Below, piece by piece: positions 42,188 through 52,859 of a DNA stretch of 64,000 bases. The notes beneath the pieces are model-generated. The model did not search any database, was not told the DNA's origin, and was given only the letters and a program-made list of their open reading frames with translations. Numbering within the stretch: position 1 is the stretch's first letter; each line of letters opens with the position of its first letter. The stretch comes from Aedes albopictus (Eukaryota > Arthropoda > Insecta > Diptera > Culicidae): positions 132,436,703 through 132,500,702 of the forward strand of contig NC_085137.1 of assembly GCF_035046485.1 (NCBI RefSeq). The letters are read 5' to 3'. The translations under genes were made by a program, and so were the position numbers.

Positions 42188-42410
42188 TGAGGGGGAGAGG
42201 GAAAACAACCTAATTTAGGGTAATTTCCGACTGTTCGGGCCCGTATGAAGTTAATCACCAATATTAACTTCTTTTCTCGATCAGCCTAGATAGCTGTGTA
42301 GTGTCGGTAGCGATTGTCTCAATTGGATAAGACTAACACTACGGACCGCCTGTTACGGTGGTAAGAGTCCACCAACAGGTGACCCCTAATTCATGGTGTG
42401 ATGCGGCTTC

Positions 42411-42605
42411 ATGCTTACCGTGCCTAGGAATGAATGGCTAGGGGGGTCTAATAAAAACCTAACCGCAAACGGAGCCTGTGGAGTACCAGGGCGCCCTCCA
42501 CAGTATGTTGCGCTTACTGCGCTAACCGGAGCAATGGTGCAGTGGACCTTGTGTTTCTCCGAGACAATCAGCTGCCCTTCTTTAGTCTCACTTGAGGCTA
42601 AATAA
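42411..42605 (+). CDS. Conserved leader ORF of LINE A (64 aa)
   Basis: Contains PRNEWLGGSNKNLT and NGACGVPG, matched almost residue for residue by the LINE B leader at 49140-49337. Between the two, six codons differ silently and five change an amino acid over about 47 codons. No known domain. It could be a short upstream ORF or a conserved RNA leader. There is no long ORF1 between here and ORF2 at 42791. Confidence 0.4.
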   Translation: MLTVPRNEWLGGSNKNLTANGACGVPGRPPQYVALTALTGAMVQWTLCFSETISCPSLVSLEAK

Positions 42606-42790
42606 GGGCGGGATTATGAAGATGTTGTTAATTAGTTTAAATTTTCACCTATATGGTTTCACATTATGGCACAGTGTATTCCGTGTAGCCTCGCCTTTGG
42701 CGTTTTCCAATCGATACCGATTTGGTTTTATTGTTGCTGTTCTTTGTTGTGCTGTTGTTGCGAAGAGTTTAATCTTACCTAGTTTGGGTA

Positions 42791-43765
42791 GTGGCTACGG
42801 TTAGGATAGCTCAGATCAATCTTCAGCATAAAAGAACAGCAACGATCAATCTTTGCAGACTTATGCAAAATTGTACAGCCCAAGTGGCCTTGGTACAAGA
42901 ACCTTACTTTCGTAAGGGAAATTTCTATCTAGGAAACCTTGTGAACCCGGTGTTTGCCACTTTCAGTAAACATGAAATGGCAAACTCACGTGTCATGCCT
43001 CGAGCCTGTGTGCTTGTCAACAACGCAATAGTTGCTACACTCATCTCTGAACTAACCACCAGAGATGTATGTGCTATCACAATTGATGTATCTGTTGGAA
43101 ACCTCAACAGGAAATACGTCTATTGTTCTGTGTATTTACCGCATGATGAATCATCCCCTACGGATGCTTTCAAACAAGTCATCGCATACTGCACTTCAAA
43201 AGGCCTTCCGCTAATTGTTGGCAGTGATGCTAATGCTCACCATATCATCTGGGGCAGCTCAGACATTAACTTGAGAGGCTCCAGTTTGTTGGAGTACTTA
43301 AGAAGTACAGATCTTGCATTACTTAACATAGGCAACCGCCCAACCTTCATGGTATCTGCTAGAGAGGAAGTGTTAGACATAACGCTTCGCTCTAGTAGAA
43401 TTAGTCACGAGCTGACCAATTGGCATGTGTCAGATAAAGAATCTTTATCTGACCATCGCTACATATTTTTTGAACATTTAAATGTTACTTCGCAAACATT
43501 GCGTTTCAGGAATCCCCGGTCAACAAACTGGGATCTTTTTACTGATTTGGTTGCGGCCAAATTTCATGGATACTCACCATCCATTGACACTCCAAGTGAT
43601 TTAGATGATGCCGTTGATACTACAACGACCTTTATCATGAAAGCTTTTGAAGAAGCATGCCCTCTACGGTCTGTGAAGATCACAAGAGGAACCCCTTGGT
43701 GGAACTTTGATCTGGCGAAGCTCAGGAAACAATGTAGAAAGAATTGGAACAGACGACGTTCGGCT
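42791..43765 (+). pseudogene. LINE A ORF2, endonuclease part
   Basis: Apurinic-type endonuclease motifs in order: AQINLQHKR, LVQEPYF, GSDANAHHIIWGSS, LDITLRSS and LSDHRYIF. The frame is interrupted by LINE B after 43765 and continues in frame at 49533, as expected for insertion into an open frame. ATG at 42791 lies near 5-prime leader sequence homologous to LINE B. Confidence 0.88.
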
Positions 43766-43887
43766 TTTTTTTTTTTTTTCCTCCCCTGTTGGGGAAATTA
43801 AGCCACTGCGTCCAATAGGCTGAACTTTTGTGGCATGTCCCGTTTTGATATTCGCATCTAGCCAGCTAATTACCATGTGTCAAGTAA

Positions 43888-45963
43888 TCAGCTACTGCCA
43901 CGACGCGTCGTCTCCCAGTCAGGTGCAATGGAATTAATAAACTCCAAGACCTTCCCAGGTTTTGCAGACCAGATCTCACTGGGTTGCAAGCAACCACTAT
44001 TTAGAAATCTTTGCCTGCGCGTGTATAAAGCACCACAACTGCAAAGCAGATGTTCCGAGGTTTCACGTTCCGTATTACAGAAACGACAGATATCACTCTG
44101 AATATGGCCAATATTTTTCAAGTGATACCTGCTCGGGCAGTGTCCAGTTACTAGGCCAGTGTATGTACATAGAGCTCTCTTGTTGAGCTCTAAGAGCTTT
44201 TTGGTTTTAGAAGCATTTGGTGTTATAAATCGTTTTGACTGATTGCAATTTTTGACGTCCATCCAATTGGATATCACCCTCTGCTCAGCCCAGCGTTTCA
44301 GGTCAATTTTAATTGTACAGTTTGATATACCACAGAATGGTTCTGGACCAGCAAACTGTAAATTGGAACCACTTTTAGCAAGCTCGTCTGCCATTTCATT
44401 TCCTTCAATGCCACAGTGACCTGGAACCCAGTATAAGTTTACTGAATTCCCTTGGCACAGCCTGCGCAGTGAAAGAATGCATTCCCAGACAAGCTTTGAA
44501 GTACATTTGTAAGCGCACAATGCTTTTAGTGCAGCTTGACTATCTGAGAAAATACAAATATTTGCGTATCTGTATTTTCTCTCAAGGCAGATATTTGCGC
44601 ATTTCAAAATAGCAAGAATCTCTGCTTGAAACACCGTAGGATAGTGTCCCATCGCCACTGAAATTTGTATTCCAGGGCCGTAGATTCCCGCTCCCGTTTT
44701 TATTCCAACTTTTGAGCCATCTGTGAAGAATTTGATTGACCCTTGACGAACAGTGGGACCTCCGACTTCCCAATCTGCACGAGTTGTTTCGTGCAACTTG
44801 TAAGGAACATCATGGTTCTCCACAGGTTTCATCCAGTCTTTAATCATTTTCATTACTGGCCTATTTTGGAAGTATTGTGAAATGCTCAGGTGACCTACAA
44901 GATCACCTGGCATAAACATTTCAACTCGTTCAAGTCTCAGCAATTCCTTTTCTGCTTCTAATTGCACGTACTCGTGCAAAGGTAGCAGATTGAGAATCGC
45001 ATCTATAGCTTTTGATGGAGTGCTTCGCATCGCTCCTGTAACAGCAATGGACGCAAGACGTTGAATTTTCGCAAGCTTTGTTTGTGTGGTAGCCTCTTTC
45101 GTTTTTGGCCACCAGACAAACGAAGCATACGTCACTTTTGGGCGGATTATGGCAGTATAAATCCACATTATCATTTTTGGTTTCAAGCCCCACTTCCTGC
45201 CAATAGTTTTGGAGCATAACCAGAACGCACTTGTTGCCTTACCGATCACGGACTCAATTTGAGCATTCCAGTTCAGTTTAGCATCCAGTATCAAACCTAA
45301 GTATTTGACTCGATCACTAGGATGAATTTGTATCCCTCCAAGCCGAAAAGCTTTTAGGTTGATCTTCCTTCTCCTAGTGAAAGGGACAATTACGGCTTTT
45401 GACGGGTTGATGCTAAGGCCCTCCTTAATACACCATGAATGTGTATAGTTTAGGGCCCTTTGCATTCTCTCCGAAACAGTTTCGTCATACTTTCCTCTCA
45501 CTATTATGACTATATCGTCTGCAAAGCCCACAACTTCGAAACCTTTTTCCTTCAAGCTTCTTAGAAGATCGTCTACAACTAAGGACCACAATAGTGGTGA
45601 GAGGACTCCTCCTTGAGGGCAACCTTTCGTTGCCCTTACTGTTATAGAAGAACTTCCCAGCTCAGAGGTGATTTCTCTTTTTGCAAGCACAGTATAAATC
45701 CAATGTATGATACATTGGTCGAAGTTTTTGTTCTCCATGGCACGCTTCATAGATGAATAGGAGGCATTATCAAATGCTCCTTCTATGTCTAAAAAGGCGC
45801 ATAGAGCTATTTCTTTTGCTGAAAACGTTTTTTCCACTTTTGTTACTAGCGAATGAAGTGCTGTAACCGTTGACTTACCAGATTGATAAGCAAACTGGAA
45901 GTCAGATAGGGGATGGTCTTTTATGTAAGAAGAATTGATAAAATCCTTCAAAACCTTTTCCAT
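43888..45963 (-). CDS. LINE B ORF2, RT core and RNase H part
   Basis: 691 residues from an ATG inside the retroposon target duplicate; originally the continuation of 47528-49126. Motifs: FLDIEGAFDNAS (A), GCPQGGVLSPLLW (B), GFADDIVII (C). RNase H: FFTDGSK, FQAEILAIL, FSDSQAALKAL, WVPGHCGIEGNEMADELAK. C-terminal CRFCNTERETSEHLLCSC knuckle. Open throughout, all catalytic residues present. Confidence 0.93.
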   Translation of the reverse strand: MEKVLKDFINSSYIKDHPLSDFQFAYQSGKSTVTALHSLVTKVEKTFSAKEIALCAFLDIEGAFDNASYSSMKRAMENKNFDQCIIHWIYTVLAKREITSELGSSSITVRATKGCPQGGVLSPLLWSLVVDDLLRSLKEKGFEVVGFADDIVIIVRGKYDETVSERMQRALNYTHSWCIKEGLSINPSKAVIVPFTRRRKINLKAFRLGGIQIHPSDRVKYLGLILDAKLNWNAQIESVIGKATSAFWLCSKTIGRKWGLKPKMIMWIYTAIIRPKVTYASFVWWPKTKEATTQTKLAKIQRLASIAVTGAMRSTPSKAIDAILNLLPLHEYVQLEAEKELLRLERVEMFMPGDLVGHLSISQYFQNRPVMKMIKDWMKPVENHDVPYKLHETTRADWEVGGPTVRQGSIKFFTDGSKVGIKTGAGIYGPGIQISVAMGHYPTVFQAEILAILKCANICLERKYRYANICIFSDSQAALKALCAYKCTSKLVWECILSLRRLCQGNSVNLYWVPGHCGIEGNEMADELAKSGSNLQFAGPEPFCGISNCTIKIDLKRWAEQRVISNWMDVKNCNQSKRFITPNASKTKKLLELNKRALCTYTGLVTGHCPSRYHLKNIGHIQSDICRFCNTERETSEHLLCSCGALYTRRQRFLNSGCLQPSEIWSAKPGKVLEFINSIAPDWETTRRGSS

Positions 45964-45968
45964 AGTCT

Positions 45969-47511
45969 AGTCTAGTCTAGTCTAGTCTACACATACACAG
46001 CCATTCATTGAAAGAATCCTGGAAAATGGTGGAATCGACTAATTCCATCATTTTTCTTGTCATTATTAATCCTTGCAGCACATCTGAGATGTATTACAAA
46101 CATTAAAGCGGCCAGGCCTACTGTGCAGCGTTGTTATTGTAATTGAAATCAAAGAACGGGGACATCTCGTACCAACCGTTCCGTATACGAAGCATGAATA
46201 TGAAATATTAACGGTGGGAGTGAAGTTGCTAAGAAGGTTAATGTCACTCCTTGGTCCTTGGAATCCTGGGATGGGACACAGGTATTTATCCCTGATGCCC
46301 TGGCCCTTATGCCTAGGCTTAAGCGCCTTTACTCGCTCTCTGAAACGAAAAGAAAATACTAATCCGCCCCCCTTATTACAGCAATACATATTTCAAAATT
46401 ATCAAAAATTATAACATTAAAATTAACATACAGTACCAAATGATCCCCCCAGAATTGGTATATTATGTTTTGTTTATATTATTAAGCATCAACGTTTTTC
46501 GTCGAACTCAAAACAAGTTAAATTAGATGAATATGTGCAGTATGTGTGCATGTGTGCAGTACCGTTATCAAATGGATAATGATATTGCAAACACACTTCC
46601 TGTTTCAAAGATAATCTTTGAATCTGGCGCGTATTTAGTTCAATGTTTGTGGTAATAAATATGTAATTAGAACAATCTCACCAGAAAACATCCAGGTAGC
46701 GCTTCCATCACCATGGAAACGTTTAACAGCTCTGTCAAGTTTGCTCGTCGTCTTGCCTCCGTCATCATTAGAATAATCGACGCTTCATCGGATGTGCAGC
46801 TACTCGGTTGATTTCTGGCTTCACACGTGAATCACTGATAGCTTGGCATATCACAGCCAAAGACGTACACACCGCAAATCAGGAGCTTGTCAATGAGTCA
46901 CACTACAAACTTTTTGAAACCGAAAAACTACCGAATCAAGTACCAGATGGTAAAACGCGAATCTGAGTATAAATGTCGGCACTCTCGATACGAACGTCGG
47001 AATCAATGGCAATGGCATGCAATCACGCGTAAAACACCTCCGGATGGCGTAGCAATTACACGTAACACAACCATTCATTCGCGGGATAAACGATCCGGAT
47101 GGCGTAGCACCAATCTGAATCGTCAGCGTAACAAACGGGCGGATGCAAAAAAAATGTCACGAGCATGTCAAAACACATCTACAATTGCTAAACGTAATAA
47201 ATGTAAGCAAAATGGCGACACAAGGGAAATCAGATTATATCTGCTAAACAACACTGCACTGGTTGCAAAACCGAATCGCGCAACTTCGCGATACATCACA
47301 ACACATTATCCTGACCGGAACCCCAGCGAAATCGAAGAAATTATGGCCCCGAGAAAATGCCAATTCAGATTTCTAAACACTTTTCACGCACTTGTCATTG
47401 AATCCCTGCCGGATGGCGTAGCACCACTATTCGGCCGGCCGAAATGAAAAAAACGCGAAACCGAGAAAAAACGTGACAGGCGATTTATAAACACCACTCG
47501 CGCGCACCGCC
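45969..47511 (-). mobile_element. 1.5-kb retroposon of unknown class inside LINE B
   Basis: A perfect 24-bp direct repeat (CCTTCAAAACC...ATAGTCT) lies at 45945-45968 and 47512-47535. Next to the left copy is a TAGTC tandem tail (to 45988), placing the 3-prime end on the left, minus strand. The 15-bp word CCGGATGGCGTAGCA occurs at 47040, 47095 and 47409. A plus-strand ORF at 46887-47447 (186 aa, Arg/Lys/Asn-rich) has no domain. No RT or endonuclease. The tail unit equals the last bases of the target, suggesting slippage on the target during reverse transcription. Confidence 0.75.
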
Positions 47512-49126
47512 CCTTCAAAACCTTTTCCATAGTCTTCAACAAAACTGAAGAAAGACTAATTGGCCTGTATGCTTTGGGATGCGTCTTGTCTCGCTTCCCC
47601 TTTTTTGGTATAAAGATAACTTTTACAAGTCTCCATTTTGATGGAACGTAATTCAATCTTAAACTAGCCTTGAACATCTCAATTAGTGATGGTACCAACA
47701 CCGCTTCTCCATTTTGAATCAGTGCTGGAAATATTCCATCAACTCCTGCAGATTTAAAAGGCTGAAAAGATCTAATTGCATTTTCCACTCTGGCCTTCGT
47801 GAAGATTTCATCAGCTAAATCTGAGGTGGTGTTTATTGTCCTAGTTGACTCCGAAGAGTTTATACTAGGACATCCTTCACCTTCCAGAGATATAGTATCA
47901 TTGGAATCCACACTTAGAACCGAACCCGGAAAATGGGTTTCCATCATCAAATCCAAAGTTTCACGAGGAGTTTTGGTAAAAGCTCCATCGTCGCGCTTCA
48001 GGTTTCCCAATTCATTTGAATGATCTTTTGCGAGCGTTTTCTGTAGTCTTGCAACTACAGGAGTGCTGTTTATGTTTTCACATGTCAGCATCCAAGACTT
48101 TCTTTTAGATTTTCGTATTTCGTTGTTGTACTCAGTCAGGGCTTTCCTGTACTGAGTCCAATCTCCCGTTTGTTTCGCTCTATTGAACATTTTACGAGAA
48201 AATTTTCTAAGGCGATCCAGTTTAAAGTTCCACCATGGCACGTCTCTAGTAGAAGACGATTGTATGGTGGAACAACTTCCGTTAAAGGAATTGATGATAC
48301 TTTCATTTACCCTTTGAGAAAATGATTCCAACTTTTGGGTTGAATCAATAGGTTCTCCCATTGTAAATGAATGCGTATTCAACAATTCTACATATTGATC
48401 CCAGTTTGTCCTCCTGGGATTTCTAAATGCGGTTCTAGAGTAATCTCCACCACTCCAATTGAAGATTATGTGTTTATGATCAGATAGAGAAATCTCATCT
48501 GACACGTGCCAGTTTGTGATCTTGTCAAAGATTGCAGCATTGCACAGTGTTAGATCCAAGACCTCTTGTCTGATTACATTTGAGAAAGTAGGTTTATCAC
48601 CATTATTGCAAATGTCTATATTGTTAGAAGACAGATACTCTAATAGTGACTCACCTCGACTGTTAATATCCGTACTACCCCAAACCGTGTGATGTGCATT
48701 GGCGTCACAGCCAATGATAAACGATTTGTTGTTTTCTTTACAGAATTGAACAAATGATGCGATCTCAGGAGGAGGTACCTCAGGAACATCACCAGGAAAG
48801 TAAGCTGAAGCCACAGCGATCTCAGTTTTACCTCTAGTGGTTGGTACCTCTACCATGACCGCAACAATGTCCTTTCTGATAAACTCTGTAATAGGATAGC
48901 ATTTTAACGTTTTGCGTACTAAGACAGCGGTTCTGGGAGAATCTTGTTGCTCATCATAAAATAGTTTACTATTTTGTGTCAGAACACCAAGAATCTTTCG
49001 TTTGTTGGACCACGGCTCTTGAATAAGCGCCACTTCCAGTCCTTCTTTTTTAAACCTTCGACTCAACACAGCAGAAGCACCTTTTGCGTGATGAAGGTTT
49101 ACCTGTATGAACTTAATTCCCGCCAT
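47384..49126 (-). CDS. LINE B ORF2, endonuclease and RT N-terminal part
   Basis: Starts at 49126. APE-type endonuclease: N10 in FIQVNLHHAK, E37 in LIQEPW, D141/N143 in GCDANAHHTVWGS, DLTL near 191, S215-D216-H217 in LSDHKHI. The RT fingers PSKWRLVKVIFIPKKGK and AYRPISLSSVLLKTMEKVLK follow. After that Lys it reads into the retroposon (last 48 residues are foreign). Both halves share the target-duplicate codons, so without the retroposon ORF2 would run unbroken for about 1223 codons. Confidence 0.93.
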   Translation of the reverse strand: MAGIKFIQVNLHHAKGASAVLSRRFKKEGLEVALIQEPWSNKRKILGVLTQNSKLFYDEQQDSPRTAVLVRKTLKCYPITEFIRKDIVAVMVEVPTTRGKTEIAVASAYFPGDVPEVPPPEIASFVQFCKENNKSFIIGCDANAHHTVWGSTDINSRGESLLEYLSSNNIDICNNGDKPTFSNVIRQEVLDLTLCNAAIFDKITNWHVSDEISLSDHKHIIFNWSGGDYSRTAFRNPRRTNWDQYVELLNTHSFTMGEPIDSTQKLESFSQRVNESIINSFNGSCSTIQSSSTRDVPWWNFKLDRLRKFSRKMFNRAKQTGDWTQYRKALTEYNNEIRKSKRKSWMLTCENINSTPVVARLQKTLAKDHSNELGNLKRDDGAFTKTPRETLDLMMETHFPGSVLSVDSNDTISLEGEGCPSINSSESTRTINTTSDLADEIFTKARVENAIRSFQPFKSAGVDGIFPALIQNGEAVLVPSLIEMFKASLRLNYVPSKWRLVKVIFIPKKGKRDKTHPKAYRPISLSSVLLKTMEKVLKGRCARVVFINRLSRFFSVSRFFHFGRPNSGATPSGRDSMTSA

Positions 49127-49139
49127 AAAATAATTTCAT

Positions 49140-49337
49140 TTACCCACTTTTATTAAACCTCGGAATTGAGACGTAAGAAAAGTGGCCGATTATCCCGGAG
49201 ACAAATAAGGTCCACTGCGTCATTGCTCCGTTTAACACAGTAAGGGCAACATACTGTGGAGGGTGCCCTGGTACTCCACAGGCTCCGTTCACGGTTAAGT
49301 TTTTATTTGACCCCCCTAACCATTCATTCCTAGGCAC
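49140..49337 (-). CDS. Conserved leader ORF of LINE B (65 aa)
   Basis: Counterpart of 42411-42605: MPRNEWLGGSNKNLT, NGACGVPG, PPQYVALT and QWTL are shared. Stops 11 bp before the ORF2 start. The surrounding 5-prime leader (to 49522) is also well conserved with LINE A. Function unknown. Confidence 0.4.
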   Translation of the reverse strand: MPRNEWLGGSNKNLTVNGACGVPGHPPQYVALTVLNGAMTQWTLFVSGIIGHFSYVSIPRFNKSG

Positions 49338-49532
49338 GGTACGCTTAACACCATGAATTAGGGGTCGCTTGTTTGGTGGACTTTTACCACCGGATTAGGC
49401 AATCCGTAGTGATATTCTTAGCCAGTTGAGGTAACTGCTACCGCCACTACACGGCTATCTAGGCTGATCGGGAATAGAAATTAATATTGATGATCAACTT
49501 CTTTAGAGCCCGAACAGCCGGCACGTTCGGCT

Positions 49533-52204
49533 GGTTTGGAGGCGTTCAGGTCGGCTCGCAAGGCCTACAGGAAAGCTCTCCGGTCTGCTGCACGATTCGG
49601 CTGGAAAAACCTTTGTACAAATGTTTCCAGTTTGAGTGAAGTCAGTCGGTTATATAAAATCCTTGCGAAATCTAAGGATTTCCGAGTGAACGAACTTCGT
49701 TTGCCAAATGGCGATCTGACTTCCTCTGATGAGGAGGTTCTGGAATGCTTGTTCAGCACACACTTCCCTGGATGTATGGATATTACATCTTCGGATGAAC
49801 CTGATGTCTTTTCTTGTAGTTACGATTCCCTGGCTTCGGCTCGGGTATTGTGACAATAGAATCGATTGAGTGGGCACTCAATAGCTTTGCTCCTTTCAAA
49901 TCTCCTAGGGCAGATGGGATTTATCCTATTTTGCTTCAGAAGGGATTTGATCATTTCAAACATGTTTTGAAAAAAATAGTTGTTTGCAGTTTTGCTACAG
50001 GGTATATTTCCAAATCCTTGCGGGATATTACTGTGAAGTTTATTCCGAAAGTGGGTCGTGCGTCGTATGAAGAAGCAAAGAGTTTCAGACCTATCAGTTT
50101 GATCTCTTTTCTTCTGAAATGCTTAGAACGCATTGTGGATCATCACATCCGTGATGTTCATCTGGCCAACGTGCCTCTTCATGTGAACCAACATGCCTAC
50201 CAATCTGGTAAGTCCACTGTGACTCTTTTACACAAGGTTGTTTACGATATCGAGAAAGCATTTGCACAAAAGCAATCTTGTTTGGGTGTTTTCTTAGTTA
50301 TCGAGGGTGCCTTTGACAATGTGCCTTTCGATGCCATATTGGAAGCCGCACGGAGTCATGGTATATTTCCAATGATTCCCAATTGGATTCATCAAATGCT
50401 CAAAAACCGATATCTCTTCTCGACATTGCGTCTAGCAGGGATCAGGAAATTGAGTGTTTGTGGATGCCACCAAGGGGGAGGCTTGTCACCGCTTTTGTGG
50501 AATCTCGTAGCAGATACGATATTGAGCCAACTCAATAATAGCGGTTTTTCTACTTATGGTTTTGCCGACGACTACCTATCATTGTTAGTTGGTATGTGTA
50601 TCACCACCTTTTCGACCTGATGCAAAGCGCCCTTCAGGTAGTTGAGGGTTGGTGTCGCCAATACGGCCTTTCGGTTAATCCGAGTAAAACATCTATTGTT
50701 CTTTTTACGGAAAGGCGAAACCGTAATGGCGTTCGACCTTTGCGTCTCTTTGATTCTGAAATCGATGTGACTGAACAGGTAAAGTACGTTGGAGTCATTC
50801 TTGATTTCAAGCTTTCCTGGACACCTCACATTGAGTTCAGAATCATGAAAGCTTGTATGGCCTTCGGGCAATGCCGGCGTACTTTTGGTACAACTTGGGG
50901 TCTAAAACCCAAGTATATCAAATGGATTTACACAACTGTGGTTCGGCCAATATTGGCTTATGGATGTCTTGTGTGGTGGCAAAAAGGCGAAATGAAAGCG
51001 GTCCAATCAAAGTTATTCCATCTCCAAAGGATGTGTTTAATGGCGATGTCTGGAGCGTTCTCTTCAACTCCAACGGCAGCGCTCGAAGTTCTCTTTGACG
51101 TTGCCCCACTACACATTCATCTCAAACAAGAAGCACATTCTTGCACTTACCGGTTACGGGTACTCAGTCTACTAGAGGAAACTCCTGTGATCCGCACATT
51201 AACACACACCTCGTTGTTTCCACTTTTGGTGAATTGGGACAAAATTGTCCTTGCTCCAAGTGATCTTACAATTGCTTGTAATTTCCCATATAGACATTTT
51301 CCACGAAATTCCTTTCCCGGAAAGAGTGGACATCTGGATATCTGAAAAAAAAAGTATTTCAGACGGCATCGTATGTTACACTGATGGCTCCCTTCTCGAA
51401 GGTCGAGCAGGTGCTGGTGTTTATTCTCGTGAGCTAAGGCTGCATCAGTCTTACTCACTTGGTAGACACTGCACCGTTTTTCAGGCCGAAATCTTTGCTC
51501 TTATGTGCGGAGTGCAATCAGCACTTCAGCAGCACGTAATGTGCAAAGTAATATACTTCTGTTCAGATAGCCAGGCTGCTATTAAAGCACTTGCTTCGGT
51601 CAACTCCAGGTCGAAGATAGTTATCGCTTGTCGAACTCAAATCGAGGAGCTGAATTCAGCAAACGCTGTTTACCTTGTATGGGTACCTGGCCATTCTTCC
51701 ATCGCTGGAAATGAATTGGCTGTTAGCTCGTTAGCTCGCACTGGAGCATCACATGACTTCATTGGCCCTGAGCCAGCTATTCCGATATCGAAGTGTTGGG
51801 TAAAGCTTCAGATTCACACCTGGGCTGTTACTCAACACAGACAATACTGGAATAGTTTGGAGTCATGTCGTCAAACCAAATTGTATTGTACTGAGCCATC
51901 TCCAAGGGTGGCGAAGTATCTTATAAATCTGTCAAAGCAGAATTGCAGCATTCTGGTCAAAGCAATGACTGGCCACTGCCGACTCAGCTATCACATGGCG
52001 AATATTCAGCAAGCTGATTCATTTGCGTGTGATAGCTGTGAATCCGATTATGGAACTTCGTATCATTTGATATGTAACTGTCCAGTTTTTGAGCAACTGC
52101 GTTTCCGAGTATTCGGTAAACACTTACTAAGTGAAACTGACTTCAGAGACCTGAATATTCAGGATATTCTGTTGTTCTTAACCCGCTGTGGTAAAAAGAT
52201 ATAG
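49533..52204 (+). pseudogene. LINE A ORF2, RT and RNase H part (frameshifted)
   Basis: Open pieces at 49533-49853, 49850-50620, about 50596-51345 and about 51330-52204 imply frameshifts near 49845, 50590 and 51330. RT motif A reads FLVIEGAFDNV, with Val replacing the catalytic Asp, so the enzyme would be dead even without frameshifts. Motif C is FADDY. RNase H: CYTDGSL, FQAEIFALM, FCSDSQAAIKAL, WVPGHSSIAGNELA. C-terminal CDSCESDYGTSYHLICNC knuckle. A fragment of the same family lies at 58370-59230. Confidence 0.9.
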
Positions 52205-52584
52205 GCTCTCTTCCGCTTTATGCGTTATTACAGTGCCCTTTCAGGGCGTTGTTTGAACCCATTGTGGTACGCTTATGCGTTAGTATCATCTTCCAAGGTA
52301 CTTTTCCTATTTCTCTACCTGTCCTTATCCCCATCCCTATCCTTATTTCCTTCCTTTTCCCTCAGGTAGATGATGCAATAGGCTATTATTTTGGCGATGG
52401 CACAAATGTCCCAAATGGAGGATAACGTGCCTCTGGAGCCGGCCTTCTGATACCTGATACCTGAGGGGGAGAGGAAAAACAACCTAATTTAGGGTAATTA
52501 GTTTATTCGATATACTCAATTTTGGGTAAAATCGACCCATAAACTAGGTAGTTTGATTTTTCTGTGTAGATTGACACTGTGCTG

Positions 52585-52855
52585 TGAAAGTTGGTAGGAA
52601 AGGAAACAGCTTTTTCAACCCGGTTCTGTTCTAGCGATGGCTATGAACTTATGGATATACATAAGTTGAAAATGTAGAGAAGAGACAGAGGGAAAGTAGA
52701 TGGAAAGATACAAAGTAGGAGGAAAGGGACGGGCCAGGGATTGAACCCAGGACCATCTGCATACGAACCAGAAGCGGTAGCCACTAGACCAAGGTAAGCA
52801 TAAGGATACTTACCTTGCACTAGACCAAGAAGCCCGTTTCCATAATAGCTCCAAA
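52585..52855 (-). mobile_element. tRNA-derived SINE, minus strand
   Basis: On the minus strand: A box TGGTCTAGTGGCTACCGC (near 52795), then box B GGTTCAATCCC (near 52740), a CTTTCCATCTA-type body and a tail of ACATTTTCAACTTATGT. The head is partly duplicated around a palindrome CAAGGTAAG...CTTACCTTG (52790-52825). I recognise the body as an abundant Aedes SINE. Confidence 0.7.
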
Positions 52856-52859
52856 GCAT

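Larger units (their letters stand above)
43766..49522 (-). mobile_element. LINE B: full-length EN-RT-RNase H LINE inserted in LINE A
   Basis: A 10-bp duplication ACGTTCGGCT flanks it (43756-43765 and 49523-49532). A T-run after 43766 is its poly-A tail. The 5-prime end at 49522 reads GCCGGCTGTTCGGG, matching LINE A. It carries a 1.5-kb retroposon at 45969-47511. Confidence 0.95.
42226..52461 (+). mobile_element. LINE A: full-length EN-RT-RNase H LINE, split by LINE B
   Basis: Flanked by a 38-bp direct repeat (42188-42225 and 52462-52499, one mismatch). The 5-prime end TCCGACTGTTCGGG matches the 5-prime end of LINE B, so it is complete. The 3-prime tail is CTGATACCTGATACCTGA, a 7-bp tandem repeat and not poly-A. 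The element resumes at 49533 after LINE B. The protein is broken by about three frameshifts. Confidence 0.93.

Noticed and set aside
46887..47447. 186-aa ORF in the retroposon as a functional gene
   Set aside because: Basic, low-complexity, contains the internal CCGGATGGCGTAGCA repeats, and lies antisense to the direction implied by the tail. Kept only as a remark.
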